From: JAAFIP01 sp043774625
Lineage (GTDB): Bacteria; Pseudomonadota; Gammaproteobacteria; Burkholderiales; Burkholderiaceae_C
Direction of reading: 5' to 3'
Assembly: GCA_043774625.1 (NCBI GenBank)
Contig: JAYVTG010000118.1
Span: 1-49,963 of the forward strand
DNA length: 49,963 nt
How positions within the stretch are numbered: position 1 is the first letter of the stretch; every line of letters starts with the position of its first letter. Below are positions 23,522 through 31,849 of the stretch, piece by piece. The notes under the pieces were generated by a model, which ran no database searches, was not told where the DNA came from, and saw only the letters and a program-made list of their open reading frames with translations. A program made the translations under genes and the position numbers.

Positions 23522-24619
23522 ATGGCACAGCTATTGGTCAGCACCCGCAAGGGCCTGTTTGTATTGCAGCCATCCGCCAGCCGATGGGAAGTCACCGCAC
23601 ACCACTTTGCAGGTGAGCCTGTGACCCAAACCCTGTGCGACCCGCGCACGGGTGCGTGGTATGCGGCGCTGCGCCTGGGGCACTTTGGCGTAAAGCTGCA
23701 CCGCAGCGACGATCAAGGCAAGTCATGGCGCGAACTGCCTGCGCCTGCATTTCCTGCCAAGCCCACTACCGGGCTGTGGGCAGACGACCCTACACCCTGG
23801 TCGGTGGAACTGCTCTGGGCCTTGGCCGCTGGCAGTGCCGACCAACCCGGCCGCCTGTGGGCAGGCTGCATGCCAGCGGGCGTATTTCGCAGTGACGATG
23901 CGGGCGAGTCGTGGCAATTGTGCGAAAGTTTTTGGTTGGACGAAAAACGCAAACAATGGGTAGGCGGCGGCAATGACTACCCCGGCGCGCACACCCTGGT
24001 GGTTGACCCGCGCGACGCCAACCACGTTACCGTGGCTATCTCTTGCGGCGGCTTGTGGACGACGCATGATGCGGGTGCCACATGGCAGTCTGTTGGAAAG
24101 GGCATGGTCGCTACCTATATGCCGCCAGAACTGGCGCAAGACCCCAATACCCAAGACCCGCACCGCATCAGCCTGTGCTCCGCGCAGCCCGACGTGATGT
24201 GGATGCAGCTGCACTTTGGCATGTACCGTTCCACCGATCATGGCCTCAACTGGACCAAGTTACCTGCAGCGCCGCAGGTTGGCGACTTTGGTTTTGTGGT
24301 CATGGCCGACCCGGTCAACCCTTTGCGCGCCTGGTATGTGCCGGCACAGGCCGACTCGCACCGCTACGCCCCCGGCGCGCGCATGTGCGTGCTGCGCACG
24401 GACGATGGCGGGCAAACGTGGCAAGTCATGCGCGAAGGCCTGCCGCAAACCCATGCCTACGACCTGGTGTATCGCCACGGTCTGGCCTTGGCTCCAGACC
24501 GCCACACCCTGGCCATGGCGTCTACCACGGGCAGTCTGTGGATGAGCCACAACGCGGGCCAGGCTTGGCAGCTCACTACCGCACACCTGCCGCCTGTGGC
24601 GGCCGTAGCGTTTGTGTGA
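23522..24619 (+). CDS. Sialidase/YCF48-like beta-propeller protein
   Basis: A 365-residue soluble protein built from repeated blades. Asp-box-like elements recur: SDDQGKSWRELP, SDDAGESWQLCE, HDAGATWQSV, STDHGLNWTKLP, DDGGQTWQVM and HNAGQAWQLT, six in all. No signal peptide is seen, so it is probably cytosolic. The ATG at 23522 has AAGGAG seven bases upstream. Asp-boxes are structural, so no glycosidase activity should be inferred. It is next to the MoaD/ThiS-like gene, which suggests joint function. Confidence 0.85.
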   Translation: MAQLLVSTRKGLFVLQPSASRWEVTAHHFAGEPVTQTLCDPRTGAWYAALRLGHFGVKLHRSDDQGKSWRELPAPAFPAKPTTGLWADDPTPWSVELLWALAAGSADQPGRLWAGCMPAGVFRSDDAGESWQLCESFWLDEKRKQWVGGGNDYPGAHTLVVDPRDANHVTVAISCGGLWTTHDAGATWQSVGKGMVATYMPPELAQDPNTQDPHRISLCSAQPDVMWMQLHFGMYRSTDHGLNWTKLPAAPQVGDFGFVVMADPVNPLRAWYVPAQADSHRYAPGARMCVLRTDDGGQTWQVMREGLPQTHAYDLVYRHGLALAPDRHTLAMASTTGSLWMSHNAGQAWQLTTAHLPPVAAVAFV

Positions 24620-24638
24620 ATCGTCGTGCTTACCGCAC

Positions 24639-25631
24639 TTACTTGACCACTGAATAATTCACCGGCAGCCAGCTGTACCCGGTTGCCTTGGGTGCAACGC
24701 GGCCAAGGCCGGGGAATGACACATGGGTCACGCCCAAAATAAATCCCTCCTTGGCTGCGTCGGCATACGTTTTTTGCCGCGCTTTGGCAGCATCACTGGT
24801 ATTGGTGTCAAAAGCAATGGTGACTGACGGGTCATCAAACTGCACCGCAGCTACATGCATCAGGTCACCCATCAGCACCAGCTTTTGGCCTTTGCTTTCT
24901 ACCTCGTAGCTGGTGTGCCCCGGTGTGTGACCATTGCTGGAGACCGCTTTAATGCCTTTGACTAAATCCGTGTTACCTTCAAAGGCTTTGAACTTTCCAG
25001 CTTGCACATAAGGGTTGACCGATGCCATGGCACCCTGAAAGAAGCCCTTATTGGCCTCGGGCGCTTTGTCCATATTCTCTTTGCTCAGCCAAAAATCGGC
25101 GTCTTTTTTGTCGGCACGAACCGTGGCGTTAGGAAATGCAATTTTGCCTTCAGTCATCAAACCGCCCACGTGGTCGGGGTGCATGTGCGTGATGTAAATT
25201 TCATCCACCTGTTCAGGCTGATAGCCTGCCGCCTTGATATTGGCCAGCATATTGCCCAGGGTGGGGCCAAACAGTTTGCCAGCACCGCTGTCCACCAGCA
25301 CCAGCTTGTCTCCGGTGTTGATGAGATAGGTATTAACCGAGGTTTCCACTGGCGACTTTAAATAATTGCGCGCCAGTGCCTCGTCCGCTTTGCCCGCCGC
25401 AATATTGCTGAGCAACTGGTTAACGGGCAACACGACGGTGCCGTCTGAAATGGCGGTAACTTCAAAGTCGCCCAGCATCATGCGGTAAAACCCCGGCGCT
25501 GAAACTTTGGCCATGGGCGCTGCAGCGTGCGTGCTTGCAGAAATGGTTGCCAGACCTACAAACGCGTGGATAGCTAAACCAGATACAAAGGCTGAAAAGA
25601 CTGCAGAACATGGGGTGCGGCTTACTTGCAT
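24639..25631 (-). CDS. Exported metallo-beta-lactamase-fold hydrolase
   Basis: A 330-residue protein with a signal peptide (about residues 1-37, ending near THAAA) and the full MBL-fold metal set: THMHPDHVGG (HxHxDH), then SNGHTPGHTSYE and LVLMGDLMH (Asp and His). It acts in the periplasm or outside. The substrate is unknown; lactonases and related hydrolases share this fold. ATG 25631 (MQVSRTPCSAVFSAF) is chosen because the signal peptide follows it; the frame is open further upstream. It is convergent with the propeller gene. Confidence 0.88.
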   Translation of the reverse strand: MQVSRTPCSAVFSAFVSGLAIHAFVGLATISASTHAAAPMAKVSAPGFYRMMLGDFEVTAISDGTVVLPVNQLLSNIAAGKADEALARNYLKSPVETSVNTYLINTGDKLVLVDSGAGKLFGPTLGNMLANIKAAGYQPEQVDEIYITHMHPDHVGGLMTEGKIAFPNATVRADKKDADFWLSKENMDKAPEANKGFFQGAMASVNPYVQAGKFKAFEGNTDLVKGIKAVSSNGHTPGHTSYEVESKGQKLVLMGDLMHVAAVQFDDPSVTIAFDTNTSDAAKARQKTYADAAKEGFILGVTHVSFPGLGRVAPKATGYSWLPVNYSVVK

Positions 25632-25893
25632 AGTGAATCCATAAAAAAAACCGATTCTACGCAGTTCAAGCATTTTTTGCCGGCGACACCGGATTACCAA
25701 TGTCAAGTTAGTAATGAAGCCGCAATGTTGCACGGCAGAAAAATTGGTAATGATATTTATCAATGCGTAATAGTTTTATCAGATTGTTGATTCCCTGCAA
25801 CACGAAGCGTGGGGTGCATATCCCGTGCTTCTTGATGCGTTTCACGGCGGGGCACCAACCCAACGCACCATTTTTTGCTTTTAGGAGAGAAAA

Positions 25894-27227
25894 ATGCTTT
25901 TCAAGAACAAGTCTTTATGGAGGGTAACGCCAGCCAAGTTCGTCTTGTCCGCGTCTGCCCTGATGCTGATTCTGGTGGCTTGCGGCGGCGGGGGTGGAGA
26001 TACGCCGCAATCTAGCTCTGCCAGTAACACCGGTCAGGCGACGGTAAATCCTACCGAGCAGCAAGCGATCATGCAACAACTGGAAAATGAGGACGACCTT
26101 GCGCCTGAAGAAACACGCAAGATCTGCAAAGAACGCAACAACGACAGCTTTAAAAAGCTGCTGGGCTGCGTGACACTGGATGGTGTGCGCAAACACCAGC
26201 TCAAGTTGCACGATATTGGGCTGGCCAATGGTGGCACCCGTGTATCAGGCTCACTAGGCTTTGATCAGTCGGCCGACTATGCTGAGAAGGTCTTTCGTGA
26301 TGCGGGCTATAACGTGACCAGGCAGAACTTTCAGTTTCAAAGCTTCATTGAGTTTCCAGGCACCAGCCTCACCCGTATCAGCCCCACGCCTACACAAACT
26401 ATCACTACCACCATCATGTCGTATTCTGGCAGCAGTAGCGTGACAGCGACGGTGAGTGTGCTGCCTACGGTGACAGGTTGCAACACGGCAGACTTTGCGG
26501 GCTTTCCTGCTGGCAATATCGCCCTGATCAGCCGGGGTGCCTGTACCTTCGCAACCAAGGCCACCAACGCGCAAGCGGCCGGCGCTTCGGCAGCCGTAAT
26601 TTACAACAACATAGCTGGCCCTCTCAATGGAACGCTGGGTGCTGGCTTCACGCTGAACTTTGCAGTGACCGCTGTGCTACAAACCGTGGGGCAACAACTG
26701 GCTGCCATTCCTGGCTTGGTACTGAGTGTGAACGCAAGCACCTTTAGGGGCAGCGCGACTACCAGCAACATCATTGCTGAAACACCACAAGGCAATCCAG
26801 ACAATGTGTTCTTCACCTACGATGGCGATAACTCCGATGGTGTGGGCGCAGGGCCTGGGCCTGAAGGCTCGTTTGGTATAGAAAAAACGTTTGAAGCTTT
26901 CTATGGCAAGCGTGGCGTATCCTTCAAAGGAACGGACTTTGATGGGCGCTCTGACTACGGGCCTTTCATTCGCGCTGGCATTGCTGCAGGCGGCTTGTTC
27001 ACGGGTGCTGAAGGTCTGAAAACAACCGCCGAAGCGGAAGTCTGTTTGCATTGGATGTAAATTCGGACGCGGTGGCCTATGCAACGTTGCAGTTTGCCAT
27101 GACGACAGAAACAGTCAACGGCATCAAAGGCAAGAATATCAATCCAGACATCACACGCCAAAACGCTGCCAAAGTCCGTTCAACGGTACCAGCCTGGGCC
27201 GAGTACCCACCACACTTTGCGGACTAA
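25894..27227 (+). pseudogene. M28-family aminopeptidase lipoprotein, decayed by internal deletions
   Basis: The N-terminus is intact: ribosome site AGGAGAG, signal peptide with lipobox LVACGG, and a PA domain around residues 180-280 (NIALISRGACTFATKATNAQAAGASA). After NIIAETPQGNPDN the sequence jumps to VFFTYDGDNSDG. The family's central zinc-binding block (GAHLDS, the catalytic Glu-Glu and following ligands, roughly 100 residues) is missing. A second gap after GLKTTAEAE shifts the frame and gives a stop at 27058. The proper C-terminal frame resumes as LDVNSDAVAYATLQFAM and ends at 27227 (YPPHFAD). Without metal ligands it cannot be an active peptidase. A collapsed assembly is the alternative. 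Confidence 0.8.
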
Positions 27228-27294
27228 ATGAATGGGTTCAAGGCGACTGAGCGCAGGTAGTCTTGAACGATTTGTTAAAGTGTTCCACCAGAAC

Positions 27295-27326
27295 AAAGGC
27301 CCCAGCTGCAAAGCTTGGGGCCTTTT
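27295..27326. terminator. Bidirectional rho-independent terminator
   Basis: A 9-bp perfect stem AAAGGCCCC/GGGGCCTTT with a 13-base loop lies 27 bp beyond the end of the minus-strand UshA-like gene and 68 bp after the plus-strand peptidase remnant. T-rich tracts follow on the plus strand and TTG follows on the minus strand, so it can end both convergent transcripts. Confidence 0.8.
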
Positions 27327-27352
27327 CTGCGTCTGTTTTATTTGCGTCCGCT

Positions 27353-29002
27353 TTATTTGCGCACCACCAAATTACCAGGTTCAAAGTCTGCAGACTTGAT
27401 GCTTTGCCTGGCCAGATATTCACGCATCACATCCGCATCGACAAAGCCTGTGTTGACATAGCCTGGATGGCCCGAGAGTTTGGGGTAGCCGTCGCCACCG
27501 CTAGCTTGAAAGCTGTTGAGTGCCAGGCGGTAAGTTTTGGCGGGGTCTATGGCTACGCCCTTGATTTTGGCGTCAAGCACTGCACCACCTTCCATCACCA
27601 TTTGAATGCCGGAAAAATGCGCAAAAGCGCCTGAGCCTGCGGTCATTTTGGCGGCTGCGTTCAAATAATCCATCAGCTCTTTGCCGTTCAGTTCCACATA
27701 GGCCAGCATATTGCCAAAGGGCTGTACCTTGAGCACGTCTTTGTAGGTGAGCTTGCCAGCGGGCAGCGAGTCACGCACACCCCCTGCGTTCATGATGCCT
27801 ACATCGGCCTTGGTGCGCTGCTGCATCACGCTGGCAATAAAGCTGCCCAGGTTGGTAGGTTTGGCGCGTACGATGGTGCGCTCGCCTTCCAGCTTGCCGT
27901 CTGACTCGCCCACCACCACATCCAGCGCAGCGCGGCCTTTGTCCTGGTAGGGTTTCAAAAATTCCAGCGTGGCCGGGTCTTCCTTGATCTCGGTGGTGTA
28001 AAACACTTTGCCGTCTTTGCCATCAGCGCCCTTCACGGTCTTTTTCAGGTTCACCGGGATGAGTTGGTACTTGAGCAGCTTGAACTCACCCCGCGTGTAT
28101 TCAAAATCTGCACGGCCCACATATTTGCCCCACTCGTGCGCCTGCACAATCCACGCACCATTTTTCTGGTCGGGTTTGCAGGGGCCGCCGGGCTCATACG
28201 CGTCGTTGCGCGTCAGCTCGGTAATCATGCATACGGGGTTTTGGCTGTGGCCACCGACGATCAGGTCAAAGCCTTTCACCTCGCGCGCCATTTCTACATC
28301 GCCCTCGGCATTGACGCCGCGTTGCCCGTTGGGGTAATGTCCCATGTGCGTAGCCGCTATGACCACATGAGCCTTGTTTTTGAGTTCGGGCATCAGCGTC
28401 TCCGCCTCGCGCGCGGGTTTGCGAAATTCTGTGCCCACAATATTGTTCGGGTCTACCATCTTGGCCGTGTCGTCGGTGGTCAGCCCCATCACACCCACCT
28501 TCACGCCACCTACGTCAAACACCTGGTAGGGGCTGAACATGCGTTTGCCGTCTTTGTAAATATTGGCCGCCAGCATAGGAAACTTAATCCACGCGCGCTG
28601 CTTGGCCAGCACGCTGTTGGGTTTGTCAAACTCGTGGTTGCCCACAGCCATGGCGTCATAGCCCAGCAGGTTCATGCCTTTGAAATCAGGTTCGGCGTCT
28701 TGCGTATCGGACTCGGGCACGCCCGTATTCACGTCGCCACCGTCCAGCAGCAGGCTGTGACCGCCAGCTGCCTTGACCTCGGCGCGGATCGTATCAATCA
28801 CCGTTTTACGCGCTGCCATGCCGTATTCACCGTCGTTGTTTTTCCAAAAGCGGCCATGGTGGTCATTGGTGTGCAAGATGGTGATTTTGACCGGGCCGAC
28901 AGGCGCTGCTGGCAAACTGCCCTGCTGCGTGGCACACGAAGCCAGCAACCACATTGCACTGGCAGCCAACAACAAAGGGTAAGTATTTACTATCTTTTTC
29001 AT
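27353..29002 (-). CDS. ushA: UshA-like 5'-nucleotidase lipoprotein
   Basis: Hydrolyses extracellular nucleotides and nucleotide sugars to supply phosphate and nucleosides. It is a 549-residue lipoprotein (lipobox LLASC at 19-23). The metallophosphatase domain has ILHTNDHHGRF, LLLDGGDVNTG, AVGNHEFD and IVGGHSQNP. The C-terminal nucleotide-binding domain has NAGGVRDSL and LALNSFQASGGDGYP. The start codon sits at the edge of a dispersed repeat. It follows the DUF4197 gene on the same strand, 38 bp downstream. Functionally it fits with phoA and phoX further along, but no Pho box is visible here. Confidence 0.92.
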   Translation of the reverse strand: MKKIVNTYPLLLAASAMWLLASCATQQGSLPAAPVGPVKITILHTNDHHGRFWKNNDGEYGMAARKTVIDTIRAEVKAAGGHSLLLDGGDVNTGVPESDTQDAEPDFKGMNLLGYDAMAVGNHEFDKPNSVLAKQRAWIKFPMLAANIYKDGKRMFSPYQVFDVGGVKVGVMGLTTDDTAKMVDPNNIVGTEFRKPAREAETLMPELKNKAHVVIAATHMGHYPNGQRGVNAEGDVEMAREVKGFDLIVGGHSQNPVCMITELTRNDAYEPGGPCKPDQKNGAWIVQAHEWGKYVGRADFEYTRGEFKLLKYQLIPVNLKKTVKGADGKDGKVFYTTEIKEDPATLEFLKPYQDKGRAALDVVVGESDGKLEGERTIVRAKPTNLGSFIASVMQQRTKADVGIMNAGGVRDSLPAGKLTYKDVLKVQPFGNMLAYVELNGKELMDYLNAAAKMTAGSGAFAHFSGIQMVMEGGAVLDAKIKGVAIDPAKTYRLALNSFQASGGDGYPKLSGHPGYVNTGFVDADVMREYLARQSIKSADFEPGNLVVRK

Positions 29003-29036
29003 AGCTGCTTACGCATATTTTGCGCTGGCTATAGCC
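29001..29036 (+). repeat. Dispersed AT-core repeat between the DUF4197 gene and ushA
   Basis: ATAGCTGCTTACGCATATTT then TGCGCTGGCTATAG: the right part of the consensus without the left AT arm. Its edge overlaps the ushA start codon. Confidence 0.75.
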
Positions 29037-29040
29037 ATAT

Positions 29041-29745
29041 TCACTTCAAAATTCCAAAAACCTTGGAGAGAATTTGGCTGCCTGTGCCTACCGGATCCTG
29101 GCGAATTTTCTTTTCTTCTTCACCGATCACAAAATACAAACCGTCCAGCGCCTTGCCGGTCACGTATTGCTGAATGTTGGCATCTTCTTTTTTCACCAGG
29201 CCAAAGCTCATGGCTTTACCGGCCATGCTGTTGTATTTGTCGGCCAACTGCACTTTTTCGGTAGCCTTGGTCACAATAGGCAAGAACTGCGTGTTCAGCG
29301 GGTCACGGGTTTTCTCGGTGAAGAACTGGGTGACCGAGGTGTCGCCGCCAGTCAAAATGTTTTTGGCGTCTGTCACATTCATATTTTTAACGGTAGACAC
29401 CAGCAGCGTTTTGGCCATGGGAATGGCTTGCTCGGCACCCCGGTTCATGGCATTGATCAACTCGTCAACGCGTTTGCCTTGCCCCAGTTTTTTCATCAAA
29501 TTACCCGCATCGTCCAAATAACCGGGCAAAGGAATACGAACTTTATCGTTGCCCAGGAATCCATCCTGTTTGCCCAGAATGCCAATGGCGGCCAGCGCGC
29601 CTTTTTCCAGCGCGGCTTTGACACCGGCGCTGGCGTCGGCATTGGTCAGGTCGCCCAGCGAGATGGCGTAGGCGTGTTGGTAGGTGGCGGTGATGAGCAA
29701 GGCCAGTGCTGAAGTGCTGGCCTGGTTAAATTGTCTACGGCGCAT
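29041..29745 (-). CDS. DUF4197-family exported protein
   Basis: A 234-residue protein with a signal peptide (about 1-27, ending QHAYA) followed by the DUF4197 region: LTNADASAGVKAALEKGALAA, VRIPLPGYL, NRGAEQAIPMAKTLL and IQQYVTGKALDGLYFVIGEEE. The function of the family is unknown; it is periplasmic or membrane-attached. AGGAG lies five bases upstream of ATG 29745, which fixes the start although the frame is open much further. It is divergent from the TlpA-like gene across 30 bp. Confidence 0.88.
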   Translation of the reverse strand: MRRRQFNQASTSALALLITATYQHAYAISLGDLTNADASAGVKAALEKGALAAIGILGKQDGFLGNDKVRIPLPGYLDDAGNLMKKLGQGKRVDELINAMNRGAEQAIPMAKTLLVSTVKNMNVTDAKNILTGGDTSVTQFFTEKTRDPLNTQFLPIVTKATEKVQLADKYNSMAGKAMSFGLVKKEDANIQQYVTGKALDGLYFVIGEEEKKIRQDPVGTGSQILSKVFGILK

Positions 29746-29775
29746 AAAAAACTCCTTTGGAATAAGATACAAGTC

Positions 29776-30303
29776 ATGAAAACCCGTTGTAACCCCTATC
29801 TTGCCCCAGTTGGCACTGCTTTGGCAATCTTGATGGCCATAGGCAGCATGGCAGGCTGCAGCAATGTGTCGGACTTCACGGGCCCAGCCCCACAAACCAC
29901 GATGGTGTTGCTGGACGGCAGCACCATCAGCACGGACAGCATGAAGGGTAAAGTGACTCTGGTGAACTTTTGGGCCACCAGTTGCACCACCTGCATTGCC
30001 GAGATGCCGCAGGTCATTGCCACCTACAAAGAGTTTGCCCCCAAGGGCTTTGACACCGTGGCTGTGGCCATGAGCTATGACCCGCCCAGCTATGTCGTTA
30101 ATTATGCGCAAACCCGTGCGCTGCCGTTTAAAGTGGCGATTGACAACACGGGCGCTGTGGCCAGGGCCTGGGGTGATGTGCAGTTGACGCCCACCACATA
30201 TCTGGTCAACAAGCGCGGGCAGATTGTGAAGCGTTATGTGGGTGCGCCCGACTTTGTGGCCCTGCACCAGTTGATTGGCCAATTACTGGCCGAGACGGTT
30301 TAA
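29776..30303 (+). CDS. TlpA-like thioredoxin-fold lipoprotein
   Basis: A 175-residue protein with a lipoprotein signal (MAGCS at about 24-28) and a thioredoxin fold. The active site reads WATSCTTCIAEMPQ (CxxC), and the cis-Pro loop is LTPTTYLV. TlpA/ResA-type proteins reduce disulfides in the periplasm, often for cytochrome c maturation. ATG 29776 (MKTRCNPYL) is preferred to a TTG at 29731 inside the divergent gene. A cytochrome c' gene lies just beyond, convergent. Confidence 0.9.
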   Translation: MKTRCNPYLAPVGTALAILMAIGSMAGCSNVSDFTGPAPQTTMVLLDGSTISTDSMKGKVTLVNFWATSCTTCIAEMPQVIATYKEFAPKGFDTVAVAMSYDPPSYVVNYAQTRALPFKVAIDNTGAVARAWGDVQLTPTTYLVNKRGQIVKRYVGAPDFVALHQLIGQLLAETV

Positions 30304-30333
30304 ACCCAGCGTTTAGGAATGAAAAAAGCACAC

Positions 30334-30380
30334 TAGCCAGCGGCTGGTGTGCGTAAGCAGCTATTTAATTGATAGCTGTC
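30334..30380 (-). repeat. Dispersed AT-core repeat between convergent genes
   Basis: The plus strand reads CTAGCCAGCGGCTGGTGTGC then GTAAGCAGCTATTTAATTGATAGCTG. The AT dyad AGCTATTTAATTGATAGCT forms a stem, and AAAAATT follows. It lies between the ends of the TlpA-like and cytochrome c' genes, where it could stop both transcripts. Confidence 0.85.
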
Positions 30381-30401
30381 AGGGGGAAAAATTAGGCCAG
30401 A

Positions 30402-30857
30402 TTACTTGTCTTTAAAGTCGTCGTGGCAAGCCTTGCAGCTGGCACCTGCTGCACCGAAAGAGGTCTTAATGGCGTCCAGGCTGCCGGTTTTGGCAGCTGC
30501 ATTGAGCTTGGCCACTTCGCTCTGCATATTTTCTGCAGCCTTGACGAACTTGGCGTTGTCCGACCAAATGATGGTCTTGGCCTTGCCGCCCTCAGTACCT
30601 GGGCCAAACCCGGCGTAGGGCAACTTGGACATCATTTCCACTATTGCCATGCTGTCTTGCGCCACTTTGGCGTCAAACGGAGCCTTGCCATTGGCCATGG
30701 CACCTACGCGGCCAAAATGTGTCGCCATGACGGTGAACGCGCTTTGGCGGTATTTAACGGCGTCTTCAGGCTTGGCAAATTGCTGGGCAACAGCGGGCAA
30801 TGCTGCTGCCAGCGTAGCGGTTGCGATCGACAAACTCAGTGCATGGCGAAGTTTCAT
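30402..30857 (-). CDS. Cytochrome c' (class II)
   Basis: A periplasmic c-type cytochrome of 151 residues with a signal peptide (1-24, AVA|QQF). The four-helix-bundle layout ends in the C-terminal haem site ASCKACHDDFK (CxxCH), typical of class II cytochrome c'. An Arg in the first helix (VKYRQSAF) fits the family. Such proteins bind NO and protect against nitrosative stress, or carry electrons. AGGAG is well placed before ATG 30857. It is divergent from cytochrome b561, a common pairing. Confidence 0.92.
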   Translation of the reverse strand: MKLRHALSLSIATATLAAALPAVAQQFAKPEDAVKYRQSAFTVMATHFGRVGAMANGKAPFDAKVAQDSMAIVEMMSKLPYAGFGPGTEGGKAKTIIWSDNAKFVKAAENMQSEVAKLNAAAKTGSLDAIKTSFGAAGASCKACHDDFKDK

Positions 30858-31091
30858 ACAAGCTCCTCAGGTATTGGGGTTGATAAAAAGTTGAATCGAA
30901 GCGGTGTGAGTGTAAAAGTTTTGCCAAGTTCCTACTGATGCGACTACAAGCCCAAGGGTTTTCACTATTTTTGAAATTTTTCACTTGTCACGCTCTTGTC
31001 TTGCATCGTCACAGCTGATTCAAGTAAAGTCGCGCAACACACTCGCCGCACTTTCTTTATAGCCTATTCAAACTGACGCAGAGGAACCGCC

Positions 31092-31778
31092 ATGCCGCCC
31101 ACCACCAGCCGCAATACCCGTGCCACCCGAGTTTGGGACTTGCCTACCCGCATCTTCCACTGGTCTTTGCTGGCCTGCTTTATCGGCCTGGTCATCACCG
31201 TGAAATTGGGTGGTAACTGGATGAACTGGCATGCTCGCTGTGGCTATGCAGTGCTGACCTTGCTTTTGTTTCGAATTGTTTGGGGCCTGATTGGCGGGCG
31301 CTGGTCGCGCTTTGCCAACTTTATCTATGCGCCCAGTACGATCATTGCCTATGCAAAAGGTCTGGGCAAACCCGAGCATTCAGTGGGGCACAACCCCTTG
31401 GGTGCCGGGTCTGTTTTTGCGCTGCTGGGCGTGTTGTTGCTACAGGTAGCCAGTGGGCTGTTCAGCGATGATGACATTGCTTTTCAGGGGCCCTTCAGCA
31501 AATTTATCTCCAACGCCCGCGTCAGCCAGGCTACCTGGTACCACAAGGAGGTGGGGGCCACGGTTTTGTACATCCTGGTCGGGTTGCATGTGGCAGCGAT
31601 TTTTTATTATCTGTACAAGAAAAAGGAAAATTTGCTGCTGCCGATGGTGCAGGGCGACAAACAACTAGCGGTAGCCGTTCAGCCGTCACGCGACGACGCA
31701 GCCTCTCGCGCTGTGGCGGCGCTGGTGTTTGGGCTGTGTGCGGGCGTGGTGTGGTGGTTGGTGGGTTTGGGTGGATAA
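31092..31778 (+). CDS. Cytochrome b561-family membrane protein
   Basis: A 228-residue membrane protein with four main hydrophobic segments plus a fifth near the C-terminus. The signature VWDLPTRIFHWSLLACFIGL carries the first haem-ligand His; others lie in NWHARCGYAV, TWYHKEVGA and LVGLHVAAI. It would pass electrons between quinol and a periplasmic cytochrome, plausibly the divergent cytochrome c'. GAGGAA lies six bases before the ATG. The 234-bp divergent gap should hold both promoters; no regulator site is clear. Confidence 0.9.
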   Translation: MPPTTSRNTRATRVWDLPTRIFHWSLLACFIGLVITVKLGGNWMNWHARCGYAVLTLLLFRIVWGLIGGRWSRFANFIYAPSTIIAYAKGLGKPEHSVGHNPLGAGSVFALLGVLLLQVASGLFSDDDIAFQGPFSKFISNARVSQATWYHKEVGATVLYILVGLHVAAIFYYLYKKKENLLLPMVQGDKQLAVAVQPSRDDAASRAVAALVFGLCAGVVWWLVGLGG

Positions 31779-31788
31779 AACTATAGTT

Positions 31789-31830
31789 GCTATATATTTC
31801 GTAGCTGCTTACGCATATTTGACGCTGGAA
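31789..31830 (+). repeat. Dispersed AT-core repeat between convergent genes
   Basis: TAGTTGCTATATATTTCGTA then GCTGCTTACGCATATTTGACGCTGG. It separates the end of the cytochrome b561 gene from the end of the convergent indolepyruvate oxidoreductase gene. Confidence 0.85.
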
Positions 31831-31849
31831 ACCACGAGTTTTGTAGTAA

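Noticed and set aside
28064..29173. Long open frame (369 codons) on the plus strand opposite ushA
   Set aside because: It is the antisense shadow of a well-supported gene, with no recognisable domain and no ribosome site. The same applies to the long frame at 3619-4827 opposite the LysM and dprA genes.
29041..30282. A 413-residue protein starting at 30282 for the DUF4197 gene
   Set aside because: The upstream part is the antisense of the TlpA-like gene. ATG 29745 has a proper ribosome site and signal peptide.
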